Assembly: GCF_001293775.1 (NCBI RefSeq) | Contig: NZ_LGLN01000037.1 | Location: forward strand, 131,123 to 180,355 | Source of the DNA: Pseudomonas syringae pv. cilantro | Lineage (GTDB): Bacteria > Pseudomonadota > Gammaproteobacteria > Pseudomonadales > Pseudomonadaceae | Direction: 5' to 3' | Length of the DNA: 49,233 bases | In this document: piece after piece, positions 44,801-49,233 of the stretch | Layout: each line of letters opens with the position of its first letter | Numbering within the stretch: position 1 is the first letter of the stretch | Notes under the pieces: generated by a model | Told to the model about the DNA's origin: nothing | Database searches by the model: none | What the model saw: the letters and a program-made list of their open reading frames with translations, nothing else | Program-made: the position numbers and the translations under genes

Positions 44801-45531
44801 AGCTCGTCAGCCCAGGCGGCCCAAGGTGTTTTCAGGGCGATCAGGGCGGCTCGACGCTCCTGCAACGACGCCTGGATCAGTTCGGCGGGTTCTCGATCGT
44901 CGGTACTGCGTTCGCGGCCAAACAGTCCTCGCACGCGCGGCAACAGCGCCGCCGGACCGCTCCAGTTTTCCCGCACCCAGGCCAGCGCGTCGCCACTCAT
45001 GGGGTAGCAGAATTGTCGCCAGTAATCGCGCAGCACTTCGCCGAGCAAATCGCTGTGGTCGGTTTCCAGCGTCTGGGTGAACAGACTGCCACTGTCGAAG
45101 GCGTGTTCACGCAGCATGCGCTGGCACCAGCTGTGGATCGTCGAAACGGCGGCCTCGTCCATCCACTGCGCGGCGATGTCCAGGCGACTTGCGCAGGCAG
45201 GCCACTGCTCGGCCTCGAACTGCTCGCGCAGCTCGGCAATCAGAGCATCCGGCGCAGGAATTTCGTCCCGAAAGAACCGCGCAGCTTCGGCCAGCCGGGT
45301 CCGAATCCGGTCGCGCAGTTCCTTGGTTGCAGCGTCCGTAAAGGTCACCACCAGGATTTGTGGCGGCAGCAGTTCGCGACCAAAACCCGATTGTTCGCAA
45401 CCGTGGCCGAGGACTAGACGCAGGTACAGCGCGGAGATGGTAAACGTCTTGCCAGTCCCGGCGCTGGCCTCGATCAACTGGCTGCCGCGTAACGGAAAAC
45501 GTAGCGCCAGAGGAAGTGTTTGATTGCTCAT
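41839..45531 (-). CDS. recB: Exodeoxyribonuclease V beta subunit
   Basis: The 1230-residue subunit combines a 3'-5' SF1A helicase with the only nuclease active site of RecBCD. Walker A EASAGTGKTF (21-30), Walker B ALIDEFQDTD, and the GYxF-type nuclease motif with D1113 (GFIDL) and D1126/K1128 (DYKSNW) are present, at the same 13-residue spacing as E. coli D1067, D1080 and K1082. The ATG at 45531 overlaps the recC stop (ATGA); a longer reading 69 bases upstream lies in recC. Confidence 0.96.
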   Translation of the reverse strand: MSNQTLPLALRFPLRGSQLIEASAGTGKTFTISALYLRLVLGHGCEQSGFGRELLPPQILVVTFTDAATKELRDRIRTRLAEAARFFRDEIPAPDALIAELREQFEAEQWPACASRLDIAAQWMDEAAVSTIHSWCQRMLREHAFDSGSLFTQTLETDHSDLLGEVLRDYWRQFCYPMSGDALAWVRENWSGPAALLPRVRGLFGRERSTDDREPAELIQASLQERRAALIALKTPWAAWADELYAICQDAVARKAVDGRKMQERYFKPWFEKLSTWAADPTQEQLDLGTGFTRLTPEGVAEAWKSDPPSHPAFDAMAGLKAALDALPKPDAAVLQHAAQWVSARFEEEKRRRAEMGFDDMLLRLDAALRSAGGERLATLIREQFPVALIDEFQDTDPVQYRIFESIYRLEENDEQTGLFLIGDPKQAIYAFRGADIYTYLRARHATQGRWHTLDTNFRSSLAMVESVNHVFMRAEQRPEGRGAFLFREGEDNPVPFSSALAQGRKETLELDGSPLAALTVWQLESEQPVSGVVYRQQLAASCAGEIVRLLNAGQQSRAGFVASDQTLRGLRPADIAILVRDGKEAQAVRSQLSARGVRSVYLSDKDSVFAAQEAHDLLSWLKACAEPDSERTLRAALACITLDLPLAELERLNQDELAWERRVMQFRSYRDIWRIQGVLPMLRRLLHDFALPQTLISRNDGERVLTNLLHLSELLQQAAAELDGEQALIRHLSDHLALSGQAGEEQILRLESDEQLVKVVTIHKSKGLQYPLVFLPFICSSKPVDGSRLPLLFHDAEGRAQISLQPTEELIQHADGERLAEDLRLLYVALTRSEHACWLGVADLKRGNANSSMLHRSALGYLLGGGAALPESTALKVWLRDLAEGCPAIALQPVPEPTADSFVAPRNEASLVKLLVPKRRAAENWWIASYSALRIGDTVTAGADESPDSPQAQKLFDDERLDPEAPRDILVGGADIHRFPRGPNPGTFLHGLLEWAGNDGFALTAHNVELIRDAVARRCHRRGWAGWIETLRDWLHQLLNMPMRLSPDATPVALGDLNQPNQYRVEMEFWFASNHVNVAQMDALVRRFTHDNAPRAATETVSLNGMFKGFIDLTFEHEGRYYVADYKSNWLGADDDAYTELAMEASILDNRYDLQYVLYLLALHRQLKARLADYDYDQHMGGALYLFLRGSRSASQGAWFTRPPRELIESLDLLFQGKPVPHDLPGALV

Positions 45532-48500
45532 GCGCTGCCCTCGCCGCCAGACACTGATTGCCAGGATGCGTCGTAAATCGGTTTGTAGAGCGTCTCGCAC
45601 CAGCCTGCGAACTCTTCGCTGTCCATCAGTGCATCGAAATCAGGAAACTGGCGGGCCAGTGCCGTGCTTTCACGGCGTTCGCCATCAGTGGTCTGGCCGT
45701 CACCTTCGTAGGCTTTGCGTGCCGCGGCTTCGGCTTTGTCGGCAGGTTGGCTCAGCCAGGCGAACGCGGTTTTGACAGCCACCGGCAACGGTTGCTGCAT
45801 GCCGTGCAGCCAGGCCATCAGCAAGTGATTGAGGGTGGTGGTTGCGGCGTCTTTTTGCAGCGGCTCCAGCATCAGGCTTTCATCGCTGGCGACCAATGCC
45901 GTGCTCAATGGCAGCCCACAAGCGCAAGCCACCAGATGATTCACCCATGGACGGATCAGCCGGTGCCATTTACGGGTCTTTTTCGAGCCGATGCTGTTGG
46001 GAATGGCCGTCACCAGCAACAGGTCGCCGCTGGCGTTGCGGTGCAGGCCACCCAGCCAGCCATCGATGCTCACCGCGCCGTGGGCGAAACTGATCGGCAA
46101 CGCGCTGCTCAGTGCCTCGGGCCAGAGCGCCAGCAAATCGTGGTAACGCTTCAACACGTCCGGCAACGGCTCGATCAGTTCGTCCTGCATACAGGTGCCA
46201 AAACCGGCCAGGGGCAACAGGCCGCTGGCTTGCAGTTTCAGCGCCTGCGTGTGAAGCGCACTATCGATGTCGTCAGGGGCTGCCATCGCGGCGCTGAGCA
46301 GGCTTTCACTGAGCCCGTAACGCTCAAGGGCATCGAGCACGAACGGCTCTTCGTCGGCCAGTGGCGCTTCAGCCACTTCGAAATAGATCTTCAGGCGCTG
46401 GCTGAAAAAGTGCTTCACCGGGTTTCTCAGGAAGTCCTGCAATTGCGCGATAGTCAGCGGCTCTTCCTGCTCGTGGGGTGACAGTCCACTCGGGGCAGGC
46501 GACGGCGCATCGGTTTCGTGCAACAGACGCCACTCGCGGGCGAAGCTGAAATAACCTGTGCCGGCGTGGAAGTAACTGGCACTGAAAGGTTGTAGCGGAT
46601 GATGCACGGTCAAGGCTTTCAGCAACCGCTCGCCTTCATCCTGCGGACTGGCAGGGTCGGTTTCGCCTGCCAGCTTCCAGCCACTGGCGAGGTGATCGCG
46701 CAACTGACCGATCAGCACCGAGGCCGGACGTTCGCTGTTGTCACGAATGCTTCGGCCGACCCAACTGACGTACAGTTGGTCTCTGGCTGAAAGCAGCGCC
46801 TCGAGCAGCAGATAGCGATCATCCTCACGCCGCGAACGGTCGCCGGGACGGTAATCGCTGCCCATCAGATCGAAATCCAGCGGCGGTTGCGCGCGGGGAT
46901 AGTCACCGTCGTTCATGCCCAGCAGACAGACGACCTTGAACGGGATGGCACGCATCGGCATCAGCGTACAGAAGTTCACCGAGCCTGCCAGAAAACGCTG
47001 AGACAAGCGCCCTTGATCGAGCCCAGCCAGCCACGCTTCGCGAACCACCGTCAGCGGCAGCTCGTCGATCAGTCCGACGGTTGAGCAGGTTTCAAGCCAG
47101 TTTTCGCGCAACGTTTCGAGCTGAGCCAGCAGGTAATCGTCATGCTCGCTTTCGGCCTGGAAGAACAGTTGCAGCAGCGCTTGCAAACGCGCGCCCCATT
47201 CTTCTGGCGTAGTCGGCGTAGACAGTTGCGCGTGAGCCACCTGAAGGGCGTCGATCAAGGCCACAAGAGGGCCGATCAAGGCCGCATCCAGTCCGCCGAT
47301 CTCGTCATAGGGTTCAATACCGTGATACGCCGCACCAGCACCGACGGCGTAGCCCAGCAACATGCGGCGCAGACCGAAATGCCAGCTGTTCTGCTCCAGC
47401 GCATCAGGCAGTCCCAGACCGGCGCGCTGTTGCGCATTGAGCCCCCAGCGAATGCCCGCACCTTCGATCCAGCGATGCAGGGTCGGCAGGTCGCGCTCTT
47501 GAATCCGGAAGCGCGCACGTAACGCCGGAACGTCGAGCAGGTCGAGAATTTCGCTGACCGGGAAGCGGCTGTCGGGAAGCTTGAGCAAATGCTCGACCGC
47601 GATCAGCAAAGGCTCACGGCCGCGCTGCCCCTGGTCCGCCAGCGTGAAAGGGATGAAGCGCCGATCTTCACGGTCGATCTGGCCGAACACCGCCCGAATA
47701 TGCGGCGCGTAGCTGTCGATATCCGGGACCATGACAATCACGTCACGCGGGCGCAGGTCCGGGTCTTTGCTGAACCTGGCCAGGAGCTGGTCGTGCAGCA
47801 CTTCTACTTCGCGCTGGGCACTGTGGGCGATGTGGAAACGGACCGAGCGGTCTTCCAGAGGATCGACTGCCGGCCACTTTTCCCGAGTCTCATCCAGCGG
47901 GCGCAATTCGAGAATGTCGTCCTGCAGCTGGTTCAACAGGTTGGCAGGTTCGACCTCGCTGAACAGGTCAATGCGCTCGTCCTTGAACGACGAGCGATAG
48001 CTGCGCGGATCATCATGGCTATCCAACAGGTTGATGTAGTCACGACCTTGCTTGCCCCAGGCGGCGAGTAGCGGGTGGGCGTGCTGATGCAGCGCTTGCG
48101 GATCGAGGACCATCGGCATGCCGGTCTTGCGCGCCTGACGTTTGTACTGGTGGCGCAGCAAGTCCTTGTCGGCAACGATGTCGGCCCAATGGTGCCGACA
48201 GGGGTTATGCACACAGAGCAGCACCTGGCTGAACTTCGCCAGGCCCGCCAGTGCTTCAAGCGCTTGCGCTGGCAGAGAGGAAATACCAAACACGATGACG
48301 CGCGCCGGCAAACCTGGAGGAGCTTCGGTCATGTTGCCAATGCGCTCGATGAAGCGCTGATGCACACCCGCTCGGCTCTGTGACATGCCTTCGGCACCAA
48401 CATCGTCGAGCAGCGCACGCCATAGCTCTGCCTGCCAGCAATTGGCAGCGGTCAGCGGTCTGGACTGATTTCGAGCGTCGCGTAATTGATGGCGCCCTTC

Positions 48501-49004
48501 GGCCCAGTCTTCCAGCCAATCGGCGCGATAGACCTGATACTGGTCAAAGAGATCAGACAGGCGCTCGGATAGCTGATAGCGCTTGCGCAGGTCGGTGTCG
48601 TCGGTCAGAAAGCGCTGCAGTGGCTCGAAGTGCGGCTGATTGATCAGCGCAGGAAGCAAGCGCATCAAACGCCAGGTCAGAGGCCCTTTGTCGAGCAGTG
48701 AGGTCTCTGGGATTTCGCCACGACCCAGAACGGTTCGGTACAGCGTCCACATGAAACTGCCGGGTAACTGAACGTCTATGGCGGCGGCGATACCGCAGCC
48801 TCCGCTGTCTTCATCCTGAGCATCTTCGGCGAGGGCCAACTTGAGCCACTGCGCAATCCCATTGCTCTGCACCAGCGCGATCTCGTTCTCCAGTGGTGAC
48901 AAGGGGTAACGTCGCATCCAGGACACCACCAGACTGCGCAGTTCATCCGGGCGGTTACCTTGAACCACCATGAAACCTGCGCTTAGGGAGGTTGTTACGG
49001 GCAT
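45528..49004 (-). CDS. recC: Exodeoxyribonuclease V gamma subunit
   Basis: The 1158-residue subunit recognises Chi and splits the DNA strands in RecBCD. Typical RecC stretches are ENEIALVQSNGIAQWLKLALAE near the N-terminus, VIMVPDIDSYAPHIRAVFG, and VVCLLGMNDGDYPR. The ATG at 49004 is chosen because AAGGAA is 7 bases upstream; an earlier ATG at 49049 adds 15 residues without a ribosome site. No ptrA lies between recC and recB, unlike E. coli. It is directly downstream of an rRNA operon terminator on the same strand. Confidence 0.95.
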   Translation of the reverse strand: MPVTTSLSAGFMVVQGNRPDELRSLVVSWMRRYPLSPLENEIALVQSNGIAQWLKLALAEDAQDEDSGGCGIAAAIDVQLPGSFMWTLYRTVLGRGEIPETSLLDKGPLTWRLMRLLPALINQPHFEPLQRFLTDDTDLRKRYQLSERLSDLFDQYQVYRADWLEDWAEGRHQLRDARNQSRPLTAANCWQAELWRALLDDVGAEGMSQSRAGVHQRFIERIGNMTEAPPGLPARVIVFGISSLPAQALEALAGLAKFSQVLLCVHNPCRHHWADIVADKDLLRHQYKRQARKTGMPMVLDPQALHQHAHPLLAAWGKQGRDYINLLDSHDDPRSYRSSFKDERIDLFSEVEPANLLNQLQDDILELRPLDETREKWPAVDPLEDRSVRFHIAHSAQREVEVLHDQLLARFSKDPDLRPRDVIVMVPDIDSYAPHIRAVFGQIDREDRRFIPFTLADQGQRGREPLLIAVEHLLKLPDSRFPVSEILDLLDVPALRARFRIQERDLPTLHRWIEGAGIRWGLNAQQRAGLGLPDALEQNSWHFGLRRMLLGYAVGAGAAYHGIEPYDEIGGLDAALIGPLVALIDALQVAHAQLSTPTTPEEWGARLQALLQLFFQAESEHDDYLLAQLETLRENWLETCSTVGLIDELPLTVVREAWLAGLDQGRLSQRFLAGSVNFCTLMPMRAIPFKVVCLLGMNDGDYPRAQPPLDFDLMGSDYRPGDRSRREDDRYLLLEALLSARDQLYVSWVGRSIRDNSERPASVLIGQLRDHLASGWKLAGETDPASPQDEGERLLKALTVHHPLQPFSASYFHAGTGYFSFAREWRLLHETDAPSPAPSGLSPHEQEEPLTIAQLQDFLRNPVKHFFSQRLKIYFEVAEAPLADEEPFVLDALERYGLSESLLSAAMAAPDDIDSALHTQALKLQASGLLPLAGFGTCMQDELIEPLPDVLKRYHDLLALWPEALSSALPISFAHGAVSIDGWLGGLHRNASGDLLLVTAIPNSIGSKKTRKWHRLIRPWVNHLVACACGLPLSTALVASDESLMLEPLQKDAATTTLNHLLMAWLHGMQQPLPVAVKTAFAWLSQPADKAEAAARKAYEGDGQTTDGERRESTALARQFPDFDALMDSEEFAGWCETLYKPIYDASWQSVSGGEGSA

Positions 49005-49147
49005 GCGTGCTTCCTTGACCAGTGCGATAGAAACCTGAGGCCGAACCATAAGGGCAAGCGCGTTGGATTGCCATATGCACGTTGATCTGGATGACTGGCG
49101 GGATGTGTCTAAGGGACAAGCTGAAGTTTTTCAAAAGCTAAAAAAAC

Positions 49148-49181
49148 AAAAACCCTCAACGCGTGAGCGATGAGGGTTTTT
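49148..49181 (-). terminator. rRNA operon terminator
   Basis: AAAAACCCTCA (49148-49158) and TGAGGGTTTTT (49171-49181) form an 11-bp stem; on the minus strand a T-run follows. It lies 10 bases past the 5S 3' end. The 49005-49147 stretch holds only the recC upstream region. Confidence 0.9.
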
Positions 49182-49191
49182 GGAATTTAAT

Positions 49192-49233
49192 CTTGACGAT
49201 GACCTACTCTCACATGGGGAAACCCCACACTAC
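49192..49233 (-). rRNA. rrf: 5S ribosomal RNA, 3' end only (rest outside window)
   Basis: The minus strand reads GTAGTGTGGGGTTTCCCCAT then GTGAGAGTAGGTCATCGTCAAG, the conserved 3' end of Pseudomonas 5S rRNA including the GGGGTTTCCCC hairpin. About 42 of roughly 116-120 bases are present. It marks the end of an rRNA operon transcribed towards recC. Confidence 0.93.

Noticed and set aside
1..49233. CRISPR array, tRNA gene, insertion sequence or integrase
   Set aside because: No regularly spaced direct repeats, tRNA cloverleaf, transposase-like or integrase-like protein was found by reading; accessory pieces here carry no mobility gene of their own.

Overview
The window looks like chromosome of a fluorescent plant-associated Pseudomonas, most probably the P. 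syringae species complex. The basis is gene content and order (speC close to a PiuB-type flavoprotein, an OpuC transporter with CBS domains, prfC, selD-mnmH, recCBD next to an rRNA operon), GC-rich codon use in the core genes, and Pseudomonas-type REP elements. The species call is an inference from memory of these families; no search was run.

Layout. 1-2.07 kb: a PepSY/flavodoxin reductase on the minus strand, cut by the window edge. 2.2-4.45 kb: a two-gene toxin operon of the alpha-xenorhabdolysin (XaxAB/YaxAB) type on the minus strand. 4.7-5.9 kb: ornithine decarboxylase speC (minus) behind a structured leader. 6.3-8.8 kb: a divergent M60 (enhancin-like) metallopeptidase preceded by a lux/las-box-like palindrome. 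8.86-9.6 kb: a small EF-hand gene bracketed by the real 3' end of opuCA and a decayed second copy of that 3' end. 9.6-13.1 kb: the opuC osmoprotectant ABC operon (minus). 13.4-15.0 kb: prfC. 15.2-21.6 kb: a selenium locus, with selD-mnmH-tauE-like on the minus strand and a divergent four-gene putative selenate ABC transporter. 21.6-23.4 kb: ggt. 23.7-25.8 kb: an OmpR/EnvZ-type two-component pair. 26.1-28.1 kb: a CirA-like TonB-dependent receptor, convergent with that pair. 28.2-31.8 kb: mmsA-mmsB valine catabolism genes with a divergent LysR regulator. 32.0-39.5 kb: an orphan type VI secretion (T6SS) island holding a vgrG broken by two frameshifts, a DUF4123 adaptor, a large MIX/VasX-like membrane effector and a membrane DUF6708 candidate immunity protein. 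39.7-49.0 kb: recC-recB-recD on the minus strand. The right edge holds the 3' end of a 5S rRNA gene and its terminator.

How the genes work together. Three separate host or competitor interaction cargos (XaxAB, M60 peptidase, T6SS effector cassette) sit among core genes. They look more AT-rich than their neighbours, most clearly in the toxin end of the T6SS effector and the first half of its candidate immunity gene. The selenium locus is self-contained: uptake (ABC transporter), activation (SelD) and use in tRNA 2-selenouridine (MnmH), with a TauE/SafE permease apparently co-transcribed. RecBCD subunits are translationally coupled by ATGA overlaps.

Most notable candidates: the quorum-sensing-type box in front of the M60 peptidase, the mosaic effector/immunity pair behind a doubly frameshifted vgrG with a sigma-54-like promoter, the duplicated opuCA tail around the EF-hand gene, and the terminator-like hairpin in the speC leader.
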